A stretch of DNA of 64,000 nucleotides from Terriglobia bacterium (GCA_020073465.1 JAIQFC010000018.1:1-64000), one strand, 5' to 3'; counted from the stretch's first letter, positions 18,155-27,108 are shown. The notes: generated by a model from the sequence alone, not told the origin. Numbers and translations are program-made.

Positions 18155-19744
18155 TCAGGCAACGATGAATTGTGTCTGGACTTTCTCCCGTTCTGTTGCT
18201 GGCACTGGTTCTGGTGCTCGTTTTGAGCCCATGGATGGAAGACTCGCCGGAAGAGGAATTGACATACGAACTGTTTCAACCGGCGCGGGTTTTGGTGCGG
18301 TCCGCGCCTTGGCGCGCACCCTTTTCTTTCGCGGTGGTGTTATTCCGACGATGTCTCGAAGCTCTGTGAAGCTCGACCTCAGGAGTTTTTCCAAACGGCG
18401 CAGATCGGGCGCTGCATGAACGTCGCCGCTAAACCCAAAGTAGATTGCGCCGTCATAACTCAGAATGGCGCAGTTGAGTGCCATTTCGCCGCCGACCGGG
18501 ACGTAGGGATAGCACTGCAGCATCTTGTGGCCCCGGAGGTAGAGCGGGAATTGCGGGCCGGGCACGTTCGTGCAAACCAGATTGAACGGCGTGATCGGTA
18601 ACTGGCTCGCGATGGGGCCGGCCAGCGCCTGCACGGAAGTCGGAAACATGCCGATCAGGCCCCCGGCCAGGCTCACTAACTCGGCGGCGTGCGAGTGTTT
18701 GAGAAACTCGGCTCTCCTGTGAACCGCGGCGAGCAGCTTTCGCGGATGACGAATATCGAGCGGAATGGTGACAGGAACCAGCGAGATACGGTTTCCCAAC
18801 TCACCCGGGCTCTCACTACCGCGCAGATTGACGGGCACCATAATGCGCAGCAGCCGGCCTTTCACACGGTCGCCATGCAGCTCACAGTAGCGTCGAACGG
18901 TCGCGGTCACGAGGGCGAGAATCACGTCATTCACACTGGTCCCGCACTTGTGCCGGATGGCTTTAACGTCTGCCAGTGGAATCTCAGTGAAGGCAAATTT
19001 CTGCGGGCCGCGATAGGGAACGTTAAAGCGCAGCCGCTCGGTGAACGCCGTGATTTCCGGGAGCAAGCGTGAGAACTCGTCCGTGGCCAGAGGCCCGCCA
19101 TTCGCTGCCATTCGCTGTGCCATATCCAACAGGTCTGCCCAGGCAGAGAGAATCCGTTTGACGAAATCAGCGTAGGAAGTTACCACACCGTCCATCAAAG
19201 AGTTGATTGCGTCGGGCGGCGGGGGAACTTGGAGGTGAATCCTCTTCTTGGGTAATGGCGGCGCTTCTGGATTTGCATCCAGGAGCGCATTCAAGATACC
19301 CACTCCGGCGATGCCATCGGCGAGGCAGTGGTGCAGGCGGAGGATGAACGGGGTGCGATTGCCTTTCAGTCCACGCACCAGGGTGATGTCCCACAGCGGG
19401 CGCTGCCGGTCCATCACTGCGCTGAAGAGTTTTCCCGCCAGGGCCTTGAGTTCGGTGTCGGTCCCGTGCTTGAGTGTCACCTCGCGTACATGGTTGTGGA
19501 TATCGAAGTTGGGGTCGTATTCCCAGCTGGGCAAACCGATATTGAGCGCCGGTGCCACTACGCGCTTGAGATAGCGAGGAAGCAACGGCAGCTTCGACTC
19601 GACAAACTGGAGGCAGTCTTCAAACGAGACCTCGCCCTCCAACATGCAGATGCTGGCCACGTTGAGGGGCATGCCTTCGCGTTCCAGATGCAAGAAGACG
19701 GTGTCGCCCCAGGAAAGGCGGTCACTTTGTTGATGGTTCTCCAT
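18155..19744 (-). CDS. Wax ester synthase / diacylglycerol acyltransferase (WS/DGAT)
   Basis: Transfers an acyl group from acyl-CoA to a fatty alcohol or diacylglycerol, producing wax ester or triacylglycerol for storage. It has 529 residues. The catalytic HHxxxDG motif is HHCLADG at 138-144, preceded by the conserved PLWDI (116-120). The C-terminal half has the ELGNRISLVPVTIP signature. The last ~60 residues are rich in Lys, Arg, Ala and Pro and probably disordered. GGAGAG lies 6 nt before the ATG. It lies 24 bp before the FeS oxidoreductase. The nearby AdhE could supply alcohols and the megasynthase acyl chains, so wax ester formation is a sensible guess; the acceptor is unproven. Confidence 0.93.
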   Translation of the reverse strand: MENHQQSDRLSWGDTVFLHLEREGMPLNVASICMLEGEVSFEDCLQFVESKLPLLPRYLKRVVAPALNIGLPSWEYDPNFDIHNHVREVTLKHGTDTELKALAGKLFSAVMDRQRPLWDITLVRGLKGNRTPFILRLHHCLADGIAGVGILNALLDANPEAPPLPKKRIHLQVPPPPDAINSLMDGVVTSYADFVKRILSAWADLLDMAQRMAANGGPLATDEFSRLLPEITAFTERLRFNVPYRGPQKFAFTEIPLADVKAIRHKCGTSVNDVILALVTATVRRYCELHGDRVKGRLLRIMVPVNLRGSESPGELGNRISLVPVTIPLDIRHPRKLLAAVHRRAEFLKHSHAAELVSLAGGLIGMFPTSVQALAGPIASQLPITPFNLVCTNVPGPQFPLYLRGHKMLQCYPYVPVGGEMALNCAILSYDGAIYFGFSGDVHAAPDLRRLEKLLRSSFTELRDIVGITPPRKKRVRAKARTAPKPAPVETVRMSIPLPASLPSMGSKRAPEPVPATEREKVQTQFIVA

Positions 19745-19754
19745 GACAGCTCTC

Positions 19755-20051
19755 CTAGTCGGGCGACCGCGGATCTCGGCTCACGAAAGAAAACCGCGGC
19801 GTTAGTTTCACCAGCTTGAGTACTTTGTAAACATCAACGTTAACGTCGCGTAATACGACCTTGACGGCCCTATCGTCGGCGAGTCTGGCGAAATTCTCCA
19901 TTGCCTTGACCGCGCTCGGGACGATGCGGGACACGCAAGAGAAATCCAACAGCACTTCTCCGCCGTCACCATTCAACTTCTCTCCCGCTTCTCGCAGAGC
20001 AGGAACAACGCGCTCTTCGTCAATCTTCAGCCACGCGGAAATCGTCGCCAT
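19755..20051 (-). CDS. STAS-domain protein (anti-sigma factor antagonist-like)
   Basis: A small single-domain protein of about 98 residues. The region LLDFSCVSRIVPSAVKAM matches the STAS core around the helix that holds the regulatory Ser/Thr in SpoIIAA-like proteins. Such proteins usually bind anti-sigma factors or serve as partner-switch modules. I chose the ATG at 20051 because GTGGGGGTG precedes it; a GTG at 20061-20063 is possible. It lies 15 bp after adhE and 10 bp before the WS/DGAT gene, so it is likely co-transcribed. Its target is unknown, and no kinase or anti-sigma gene is adjacent. Confidence 0.75.
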   Translation of the reverse strand: MATISAWLKIDEERVVPALREAGEKLNGDGGEVLLDFSCVSRIVPSAVKAMENFARLADDRAVKVVLRDVNVDVYKVLKLVKLTPRFSFVSRDPRSPD

Positions 20052-20066
20052 AGACACCCCCACCCG

Positions 20067-22733
20067 CTATGCGGTTTGTTTTTGAGAGGCATTTGCAGCC
20101 TGTGCTACGCCACGTCCGTGATAAGCGCTCCAAAACAGATCGGCCAATTCGCTCATCAGCGGCATGCGAGGGTTCGACCGCCAGGACGGATCGTCAAAGG
20201 CAAGCTTGGTCAAATCGGGTATCGCCCGCTCGAATTCTTCCCTCGAGATCCCCAACTCGGCGATCGACCGGGGGAAACCTAGTCTGTCGAGTAACTGTTC
20301 GGTCGCTGCTACCAGGTTCTTTACCTTTTCCTCGATCGTGTTGCCTCCCAGACCGAGCAAGTCCGCGACCGTGGCATATTTCTTGTGTGCGACATACCCC
20401 TGCGTATACGGCGAGGGCATGAACTTGGTGGGTACCGCCGCGTTGTACGCGATGACATGCGGCAACATCAGGGCGTTGGCCCGGCCGTGCGCGACTCCGA
20501 AGCGCGCGCCGAAAGCATGTGCGAGCGCGTGATTCACTCCAACTGACGCGTTGGAAAATGCCATCGCCGCAATGCAGGCGGCATTGTGCATCATGCAGCG
20601 TGCCTCTTCATCGCGGGGATTCTCATATGCGATGGGCAGGTACTTGAACACAAGTCGAATCGCCTGCATGGCGTCGGCGTCGGTATAGGGTGACGCGTAA
20701 CTGGAAACTCCAGCTTCCAGTGCGTGAGTCAGGCAGTCGATGCCAGTATCGGCGGTAAGGCCCTTGGGCATTGACATAACGAACTGCGGATCCACGATGG
20801 CCACATCCGGGCTCAGCGAGTAATCCGCGAGCGTCACCTTGCGCCCATGTTCTTTGTCGGTCAGGACGGCAAAGGGAGTGACTTCGCTCCCCGTTCCACT
20901 GGTCGTGGAGATGGCAATCAGCCGCGCCCGGGTGAGTTTCTCGGTCGGGTATTGGACCACGCGCTTGCGCAGGTCCAGAAAGGGAGCAGCGAGCTCCTGC
21001 AGGTCAGCTTCCGGCGATTCGTACTTGAGTTTCATGATCTTCGCCGCGTCGATCACAGACCCGCCACCCAGTGCGATGATCTGGTCGGCTTTGTAGAAGT
21101 TGAGCGTTTCCACTCCGTGCACGACGACCTTGACCTCGGGCTCCGCATCCGGAATGACCAGGACATGGACGTGAGTTTGCTCAGGCATACAGCGCCGGAC
21201 AATGTCCACGTGGCCGATGTGCTCCATCGCCGGGTTGGTAATGATGACGGTACAGCGCGATGGGAAATTGCGTACGTTCTCCACCGCGTTCATGTTGAAG
21301 TAGATCTGATTGGGAACCCGGAACCACATATGCGCCTGTGTCCTCCGAGCCAGCCGTTTGATGTTGAGGTAGTGATAGATGTTTACGTTGTCGGTCGTGC
21401 TGTTGCCTCCGCCCGTCCCGCATCCGAAGGAAAGGGTGGGCACCAGGTCGTTGTAAACGGCACCGAGCGCTCCTATAGAGCCCGGTGAATTCACGATGAG
21501 CCGCCCCGCGTTGATTACTTCGCCAAACTTCCGGATAACCTCGTCGTTGCGCGAGAAGATGACTGCTGTATGTCCAAGCCCGCCGGCATGATTTACGTCC
21601 ACGCAGACCTTGAGCGCCTCATCGACGGATTTCGCCCTGTAGACGGAGAGCAGCGGAAACAGCTTCTCGACCGACAGGGGATGTTCGCGGCCTACACCCT
21701 GAATCGGCGCAATCAGGAGTTTGGTGTTCGGCTTAACCGAAAGACCGACAAAGCGCGCAATATCGGTGGCCTTCTGCCCGACGGCCAGGGGCTGCATGAA
21801 TCCGGTCTCGGGATCGATCACGGTGCGCGCCAGCAGCTTCGTCTCTTTGTCATTGCAGATGTGCGCGCCCAGTTCGGCAAATTTGTTCAGCACGAGGTCA
21901 TAGATCTCGTCGTCGATCACCACCGTCTGCTCTGACGCGCAAATGGTCCCGTTATCGAACGTTTTGGAGATGATGATGTCGACTACAGCGGTATTCAGGT
22001 CCGCTGTCTTTTCCAGATAGACCGGAGTGTTGCCAGGCCCTACACCCAGCGCTGGCTTGCCGGAACTATAGGCGGCTTTGACTGCGCCCGGGCCGCCGGT
22101 AGCGTCGATCAGGCCCACGGCTTTGTGCTTCATCAGGTAGGCGTTGTCCTGCAGAGTGTGTGATTCCAGACAAGTAAAGACCCCTTCGGGCGCGCCGTGC
22201 CTCAGCGCGGTCTCATACATGATCCGTACGGCTTCGGAGCAGCAGCGCCAAGCCTTGGGATGGGGACTGAAGATGACTGCGTTCCGCGTCTTGATGGCCA
22301 TGATGCATTTGAAGAGCACCGTAGAAGTGGGGTTCGTAATGGGTGTGAGCGAGAAGATGACCCCAATCGGTTCAGCAATTTCGACGAGGTTGCGCTCAGG
22401 AAATTCGCGAATGACGCCGACGGTACGTTTGTCTTTGATGTAGTTATAGGCGAACTCCGTCGCCACCATGTTCTTAATGACTTTGTCTTCCATTACCCCG
22501 ATTTTGGTTTCTTCAACCGCCAGGCGGGCCAGATGTTGAGCTTGTTCCAGTCCGGCGAGGACCATCGGCTTGACGATGCGGTCAACGTCCTCTTGAGAGA
22601 ATTGGGTAAAGACAGCAGCGGCGGTTCTGGCCTGACTAACTAGTCCTTCCAGGTAGGCAATTCGTTCTTCGCTGAGGGTTTCTGAGGCAAGCGGGATCTC
22701 AACCCGCTCCTTTACTGCTTCGCTCGTGATCAT
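20067..22733 (-). CDS. adhE: Bifunctional acetaldehyde-CoA/alcohol dehydrogenase
   Basis: Reduces acyl-CoA (classically acetyl-CoA) to aldehyde and then alcohol with NADH. About 888 residues, matching E. coli AdhE (891). The N-terminal half is a CoA-acylating aldehyde dehydrogenase with the nucleophile in NGTICASEQ. The C-terminal half is an iron-type alcohol dehydrogenase with GGGSVIDAAK, PTTSGTGSEVTPF and the metal-ligand region DCLTHALEA ... GVNHALAHAFGARFGVAHG. The ATG at 22733 has AGGGGG 5 nt upstream; an ATG at 22751 is an alternative. As first gene of the block it could make ethanol in fermentation. Because the next enzyme gene is a wax ester synthase, longer alcohols are also worth considering. 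Confidence 0.95.
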   Translation of the reverse strand: MITSEAVKERVEIPLASETLSEERIAYLEGLVSQARTAAAVFTQFSQEDVDRIVKPMVLAGLEQAQHLARLAVEETKIGVMEDKVIKNMVATEFAYNYIKDKRTVGVIREFPERNLVEIAEPIGVIFSLTPITNPTSTVLFKCIMAIKTRNAVIFSPHPKAWRCCSEAVRIMYETALRHGAPEGVFTCLESHTLQDNAYLMKHKAVGLIDATGGPGAVKAAYSSGKPALGVGPGNTPVYLEKTADLNTAVVDIIISKTFDNGTICASEQTVVIDDEIYDLVLNKFAELGAHICNDKETKLLARTVIDPETGFMQPLAVGQKATDIARFVGLSVKPNTKLLIAPIQGVGREHPLSVEKLFPLLSVYRAKSVDEALKVCVDVNHAGGLGHTAVIFSRNDEVIRKFGEVINAGRLIVNSPGSIGALGAVYNDLVPTLSFGCGTGGGNSTTDNVNIYHYLNIKRLARRTQAHMWFRVPNQIYFNMNAVENVRNFPSRCTVIITNPAMEHIGHVDIVRRCMPEQTHVHVLVIPDAEPEVKVVVHGVETLNFYKADQIIALGGGSVIDAAKIMKLKYESPEADLQELAAPFLDLRKRVVQYPTEKLTRARLIAISTTSGTGSEVTPFAVLTDKEHGRKVTLADYSLSPDVAIVDPQFVMSMPKGLTADTGIDCLTHALEAGVSSYASPYTDADAMQAIRLVFKYLPIAYENPRDEEARCMMHNAACIAAMAFSNASVGVNHALAHAFGARFGVAHGRANALMLPHVIAYNAAVPTKFMPSPYTQGYVAHKKYATVADLLGLGGNTIEEKVKNLVAATEQLLDRLGFPRSIAELGISREEFERAIPDLTKLAFDDPSWRSNPRMPLMSELADLFWSAYHGRGVAQAANASQKQTA

Positions 22734-22858
22734 CGCTGCCCCCTGATTCATCGGTAGGGCGCGCTATCTGCGAGAACGGCAATCACTCGGATTTCACAGC
22801 CTCATGACCGCGAGAAGGACAGTCAGAATGCTGCTGGACGATCTCTGTGTCTCTGTTT

Positions 22859-23245
22859 CTATGCGTAGTCGATTGGATGCTTTTCCAGCCAGTGCTCGTC
22901 GCGTATCTTGCTCACGTTCTTCAAAGCACCGGAAGCCACACTCGCAGCCAGACGGCGGTTTTTCCAGGCGATGCCTGCGCCAAAGCCGATTGCACCACCG
23001 AGCAAACCGTACGCCAATACTCTACCTAAGGATTTATTCCGCTTGTATGAATAACTGCCCAGCACGCCGATACATGCTGCGAGAATGGCGGGCTTCAAAG
23101 CATCTGGAAATGACTCGTTGAGAAACGGAGTAAGAGACTCTCCATGGAGGAATGCTTCTCGACCGGAACGCGCTCCCTCTATCCCAGAATTCACAACTTT
23201 CAGGCCGTAGTCAACATTCGACTTTGACCAGTCGCGCAAACCCAT
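22859..23245 (-). CDS. Small glycine-rich membrane protein, unknown
   Basis: A 128-residue protein I do not recognise. A mid-region (about 55-95) has two hydrophobic, glycine-rich stretches (PAILAACIGVLGSYSY and VLAYGLLGGAIGFGAGIAW) separated by a basic turn, which suggests a helical hairpin in the membrane. The termini are polar. GGGAGAGAG lies about 6 nt before the ATG. Upstream is an exact TGTGA-N6-TCACA site. The next gene downstream on the same strand is adhE, after about 125 bp, so it may be the first gene of that transcript or stand alone. Confidence 0.7.
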   Translation of the reverse strand: MGLRDWSKSNVDYGLKVVNSGIEGARSGREAFLHGESLTPFLNESFPDALKPAILAACIGVLGSYSYKRNKSLGRVLAYGLLGGAIGFGAGIAWKNRRLAASVASGALKNVSKIRDEHWLEKHPIDYA

Positions 23246-23315
23246 AACACTCTCTCCCTAGCCGGAGATACGGAATCACTACACCACGGGCGGGGGAGCG
23301 AATCCGTGGCATGTG

Positions 23316-23342
23316 TCACAGGTCACTGTGAGTGCTATCACA
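23316..23342. promoter_or_regulatory. Crp/Fnr-family-like operator
   Basis: TGTGAGTGCTATCACA at 23327-23342 is an exact match to the Crp consensus TGTGA-N6-TCACA. A second overlapping inverted repeat, TCACAG-GTCA-CTGTGA, covers 23316-23331. The site lies about 82 bp upstream of the small membrane protein start at 23245. The match to the consensus is seen directly; binding by a Crp-like protein is inference. Confidence 0.5.
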
Positions 23343-23446
23343 CGAGGGTAGCGGCAACTGAGGAAGCACGAGGCGAAAAGGCAGGTTCAAGTCTGCGTGT
23401 TCCGGGGGGGATAGTGTCGACTAAGACATTACCGTAATGGTTAAAT

Positions 23447-23477
23447 GGCGGCCCTTTCCTTCCTTCCGGGCCGCCAC
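23447..23477 (-). terminator. Rho-independent-like terminator after acyl-CoA dehydrogenase
   Basis: A perfect 9-bp stem, TGGCGGCCC / GGGCCGCCA, with a 13-nt pyrimidine loop (plus-strand view). It lies 36 bp downstream of the acyl-CoA dehydrogenase stop at 23514. In the minus direction it is followed by TTTAACC, so the U-tract is short. Confidence 0.6.
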
Positions 23478-23513
23478 GACTACTCGTGCTCTTGCTTTTT
23501 CATCCTGCGGCGA

Positions 23514-25307
23514 TTACGCAACCACGTACTTGCCGGTTTCGATGACTCTCTGTGCGATCTTCTCGCGCAAAGCAATGGTGTTGTATGGTTCGTACTTGCA
23601 CAGGCGGCGCAGGATTGCTATTTGTGATCGCAGCATGTCGCCTTCGCTGGCGGCGGCGATTACCTTTCTCGCGGCGCTCTCAATTCTCTCGATTGCGCCT
23701 GCCATGTAAACACGAGTCATGGCAGTGGCATAAGCGGAGCCCGCCTCGCCGTTCCGCATCGCGAGTTTTTGCGCGCGCAGTACGGCAGACTCCATGGCAT
23801 AGGTTTCGATCACCATGTTGGCGATCGCTCCCATGATCTCCTGTTGGTCCTGCATCGCCTGCATATACCTTTGAGTGGCAACACCGGCCGCGAACAAGCC
23901 AATCTTCTTGGCAGCCGCGACCAGTTTTCGTTCATCTGCGAGGAGACCCTCCGTACCCTCTTCCCTGGTCCCTGAGAGCACTTCATCCATGAGGCTCTTG
24001 ATGGCTGCCATCAACGGCAGCTGCCCGGACATCGCCCGTTTCAGCAGGAAGCCGGTGATGACGAGCCGGTTGATTTCGTTGGTGCCTTCGAAAATCCGGT
24101 TAATGCGTGCATCGCGATAGGTGCGCTCGGCAGGGTACTCTTCCACGAAGCCATATCCGCCGTAGATCTGCACCATCTCGTCGACCACGTAGCTGATGAA
24201 CTCCGATCCCCAGACTTTGAGGATCGAACACTCGATGGCATATTCATCGATCACCTTGCGCACAGGGCCCATGTCGTGGTGACCTGAGTCCAGCTGCGAG
24301 ATTGCGGAGTCCATCATGCCTACGGTGCGGTAAGCCATGGCCTCGCCTACGAAAATCCCGGTGGCGATGTTGGCCAGCTTCTCGCGAATCAGACCGAAAT
24401 CGGCAATCACCTTCCCGAACGCTTTGCGCTGCTTCGCATAGGCGGTGGCACTTTCGAGGCAATTCCGGGCCGACCCGATGCATCCTGCGCCGAGTTTGAA
24501 GCGGCCCACGTTCAGCACATTAAAAGCGATGGTGTGTCCTTTGCCGATGTCGCCGAGCACATTGTCGACTGGCACCTTACAGTCATTCAGGATGAGCGGG
24601 CAGGTGGAAGATCCGCGAATGCCCATCTTGTGTTCTTCCGCACCGACCGAGAAGCCGGGGAATCCGCGCTCGATGATGAACGCGGTGAACTTATCACCGC
24701 TCACCTTGGCGAACACGATGAACAGGTCGGCGAACCCGGCATTGGTGATCCACATTTTTTCGCCGTTCAATACGTAGTGTGTGCCACCGGCGGAGAGTTC
24801 GGCGCGAGTGCGGCAATTGAGAGCGTCAGAGCCCGAAGACGACTCTGAGAGTGCGTAGGCTCCGATCATTTGGCCACTCGCCAGCCCGGGTAGATACTTC
24901 TTCTTCTGCTCTTCGGTGCCGAAATAGACGATGGGCAGCGTGCCGATGCAGGTATGAGCGCCCCAGGTCGTGCTGAAGCCGCCGTATTTAGCCAGGCGAT
25001 CAGCAATAATGGCGGATGTCACTTTATCCAACTCCAGGCCGCCGTACTCTTCGGGGACGTCGACTCCGCTCAGGCCCAGCTCACCGGCCTTCCTCACCAG
25101 TTCTCGAGTGAGGGCAAAGTCCTTGTGCTCCATCTTGTCCATGTTGGGGACAATTTCGTTGGCGGCGAATTCTTCGGCCGTTTGTGCAATCAGCAAGTGC
25201 TGCTCAGTGAAGTCTTCAGGAGTGAAAACATCGTCTGGCGCGCGCTCCCCGATCAGGAAACTGCCGCCAGAAATCTTGGGAGCGGATACTGCTGTAACCG
25301 TGGACAT
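23514..25307 (-). CDS. Acyl-CoA dehydrogenase, long-chain (VLCAD/FadE-like)
   Basis: First step of fatty-acid beta-oxidation, oxidising acyl-CoA to trans-2-enoyl-CoA and handing electrons to ETF. It has 597 residues: a ~400-residue catalytic core plus a ~180-residue C-terminal extension typical of the very-long-chain class. Seen motifs are YALSESSSGSDA (FAD/substrate), EKMWITNAGFAD and the catalytic Glu407 in RIFEGTNEINR. GAGGTGG precedes the ATG at 25307. It is transcribed alone, with a structured 5' leader and a terminator at its end. The etfAB-oxidoreductase genes 7 kb away are the likely electron acceptors. It is only distantly similar to the acyl-CoA dehydrogenase at 12552-14231, so the two probably have different chain-length ranges. 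Confidence 0.93.
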   Translation of the reverse strand: MSTVTAVSAPKISGGSFLIGERAPDDVFTPEDFTEQHLLIAQTAEEFAANEIVPNMDKMEHKDFALTRELVRKAGELGLSGVDVPEEYGGLELDKVTSAIIADRLAKYGGFSTTWGAHTCIGTLPIVYFGTEEQKKKYLPGLASGQMIGAYALSESSSGSDALNCRTRAELSAGGTHYVLNGEKMWITNAGFADLFIVFAKVSGDKFTAFIIERGFPGFSVGAEEHKMGIRGSSTCPLILNDCKVPVDNVLGDIGKGHTIAFNVLNVGRFKLGAGCIGSARNCLESATAYAKQRKAFGKVIADFGLIREKLANIATGIFVGEAMAYRTVGMMDSAISQLDSGHHDMGPVRKVIDEYAIECSILKVWGSEFISYVVDEMVQIYGGYGFVEEYPAERTYRDARINRIFEGTNEINRLVITGFLLKRAMSGQLPLMAAIKSLMDEVLSGTREEGTEGLLADERKLVAAAKKIGLFAAGVATQRYMQAMQDQQEIMGAIANMVIETYAMESAVLRAQKLAMRNGEAGSAYATAMTRVYMAGAIERIESAARKVIAAASEGDMLRSQIAILRRLCKYEPYNTIALREKIAQRVIETGKYVVA

Positions 25308-25344
25308 GTTCCACCTCGATTTGAATGTCGTTGAACGATTGCAT

Positions 25345-25395
25345 GGTCCCCAAGCCGAGGCGATACAGAGGCCTCGCGACCTAAAGGCGGGGACC
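25345..25395 (-). promoter_or_regulatory. Nested hairpin in the leader of the acyl-CoA dehydrogenase
   Basis: Two nested inverted repeats lie 38-88 nt upstream of the start at 25307. The outer arms are GGTCCCC (25345-25351) and GGGGACC (25389-25395). The inner arms are CGAGGC (25356-25361) and GCCTCG (25371-25376), with a 9-nt loop. It could be a cis-acting RNA structure or an operator; I recognise no riboswitch class. Confidence 0.4.
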
Positions 25396-25538
25396 CTCGG
25401 TAAAAGAGGCAGAATAGCGCCTTCGGGCGAGATATTTCGCTTTGCCCGAAAACGCGTGGCAGAAACACGCCAACGTGCTCTCGACTAGGTCAAGGACACG
25501 TTAGCGTGGTTCCGTGGGTGTCTCACCATCAGCGCTTC

Positions 25539-26468
25539 TCAAGCGACCGCCGCCGCCGTCTTTTCTTTGTGGGCATGCCGCTTGGCATGACGTTCCGGCT
25601 TCGCTGCCTTCTTGGCTCCGGTAGGCGGTTTCACCACTACCTCCATCAACGCCTTTTGGGCGTCGACATAGCTCTTCACCGCCTCCCGGGTCAGGTCTGA
25701 CAACGGCAGGAAAGGAAATGGCCGCAACAGTTCCATCGTCTTGCCTGCGGTCTTCACGCCGGCGTTCATCTGCTTCCCGGCGACGTCAACCAGCCGCTTC
25801 TGAGCTTCGATGAAGGACTCCGTTGCCTTCCGCGCCAGTTCCGACAACTCGGTCTGCTTCATTTTCTTGACGGCTCCGTTGGTGCGCTTGCCCTTGGTTA
25901 CCTTGCCCGTCTCCTCGGCGATGACATCGAGGAACTGCTTCTGTGCCTTGATGAAGTTCTCCATGCCCTCGCGGGCCAGTTCCAGCAACTCATCTCCTGG
26001 ATACGGCTTGCCGGCCTTGGATGCCTCCATCCAGGTGTGGGTTTGTTTGCTGGCAATCTTCAGAAACTCCCGCTGCATGTCGATGAAAGTCTCCACGCTA
26101 CGCTGCAGCATATCGGTGACGTTGTGCGCTCCGGGCCAGTCCCCGACCCGCTCCCTCACACCAGTCATCAAGATTTCGTTCTGCTGCTGTCCCAGATCGA
26201 GAAGAACCTTCTGCCCTTCGATGAAGTTTGCCATACCCTCTCCTGTCATCTCACTCAGAAGTGCGGTGGGAGAGTGATGGGGATCAGAAAGTTGCTGGCG
26301 GATCGCGTGCATTACGCTGGCATTCTGCCGCATGGCGAGATCCAGGAGGATTCGTTGTGTGGCAAAAAAACTCTGAACTCCCTGTTGGGCCCAACCGGAA
26401 AGAAGAGAAACAAAAGACGACTCTGCGGAATGAGCTCGGGAGGATTCGTGCTTGACTGCGGGTGGCAT
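25539..26468 (-). CDS. Phasin-like granule-associated protein with repeated amphipathic helices
   Basis: A 309-residue, almost wholly helical protein. A short unit is repeated about six times: FFATQRILLDLA, FIEGQKVLLDLG, FIDMQREFLKIA, FIKAQKQFLDVI, FIEAQKRLVDVA and YVDAQKALMEVV. Such amphipathic helices are typical of phasins that coat PHA granules. The last ~25 residues are Lys/Ala/His-rich, like the histone-like tails of PhaF/PhaI-type phasins that bind DNA. GGAGGT lies 6-7 nt before the ATG. It is divergent from the PhaR-type regulator and has a strong promoter with a CTGC-N3-GCAG operator. A paralogue lies at 30932-31684. No PHA synthase is in the window, so it may instead coat wax or triacylglycerol droplets. 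Confidence 0.8.
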   Translation of the reverse strand: MPPAVKHESSRAHSAESSFVSLLSGWAQQGVQSFFATQRILLDLAMRQNASVMHAIRQQLSDPHHSPTALLSEMTGEGMANFIEGQKVLLDLGQQQNEILMTGVRERVGDWPGAHNVTDMLQRSVETFIDMQREFLKIASKQTHTWMEASKAGKPYPGDELLELAREGMENFIKAQKQFLDVIAEETGKVTKGKRTNGAVKKMKQTELSELARKATESFIEAQKRLVDVAGKQMNAGVKTAGKTMELLRPFPFLPLSDLTREAVKSYVDAQKALMEVVVKPPTGAKKAAKPERHAKRHAHKEKTAAAVA

Positions 26469-26483
26469 ATAATACCTCCAAGT

Positions 26484-26536
26484 TTGCTGCAGTGCAGCAA
26501 CGATTTAACTATACGAGTCGGCTAGGCTTATGTCAA
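26484..26536 (-). promoter_or_regulatory. Sigma70-type promoter with PhaR-type operator, phasin 1
   Basis: Read on the minus strand: TTGACA (26531-26536), a 17-bp spacer, TATAGT (26508-26513), 7 bp, then the perfect palindrome TTGCTGCA-C-TGCAGCAA (26484-26500), which covers the predicted start of transcription. CTGC-N3-GCAG is the recognition sequence published for PhaR of PHA-producing alphaproteobacteria. The divergent phaR-type gene starts just 66 bp away, so the same site could also control the regulator itself. Confidence 0.8.
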
Positions 26537-26565
26537 GATGTGTTTGCAGGCTTGTGCATAGCAAC

Positions 26566-27108
26566 ATGAACCGGCAAGAAACCAAGGCGGACACCGTTCT
26601 GATCAAGAAATATGGCAATCGCAGGTTATACGACACTGCGGGCAGCCGCTACGTGAACCTGGACGATCTGGCTGCATTCATTCGCAAAGGCAAAGACGTT
26701 CAGGTAGTCGACGCCAAAACCGGCCAGGACCTGACCCGCGTCGTCCTTACCCAAATCATCACGGAAGATGCGAAGGACAAGCCGACGGGCCTGCCGCTCG
26801 AACTCCTCCGCCAACTGATCATCGCGTCCGACGAAGTGCGGCAGGAATTCGTCATGTGGTATTTGAAATCGGCGTTTGATACGTACCAGAAAGTGCAAGA
26901 CGCGGTGCAGAACCGCATCACCGAAGTTCAGTCCGCCATCCTGTCGCCAGTAGATATGATGAAACGGTTTTTGGGCGCGACGACACAAACACCGCCGCAT
27001 GTCGGGGCCGAGCCTGAACTCGATGCGTTACGCAGGAAAGTGGCAGAATTGGAAGCCCGGCTTGAGAAGAGAACGCCCGGGAAACGGCGTGCACCGAGAA
27101 AGCGCTGA
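26566..27108 (+). CDS. phaR: PhaR-type polyhydroxyalkanoate synthesis regulator
   Basis: A DNA-binding repressor that in PHA producers releases phasin promoters when granules appear. About 180 residues. The N-terminal PHB/PHA accumulation domain is clear (IKKYGNRRLYDTAGSRYVNL, VVDAKTGQDLTRVVLTQII). A central segment with the PHB_acc character follows, then a C-terminal coiled coil and a basic tail (KRTPGKRRAPRKR). I prefer the ATG at 26566, which places the domain close to the N-terminus. An ATG at 26530 would overlap the divergent phasin promoter. The two CTGC-N3-GCAG palindromes at the phasin genes are its likely targets, and the nearer lies between this gene and phasin 1. Confidence 0.92.
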   Translation: MNRQETKADTVLIKKYGNRRLYDTAGSRYVNLDDLAAFIRKGKDVQVVDAKTGQDLTRVVLTQIITEDAKDKPTGLPLELLRQLIIASDEVRQEFVMWYLKSAFDTYQKVQDAVQNRITEVQSAILSPVDMMKRFLGATTQTPPHVGAEPELDALRRKVAELEARLEKRTPGKRRAPRKR

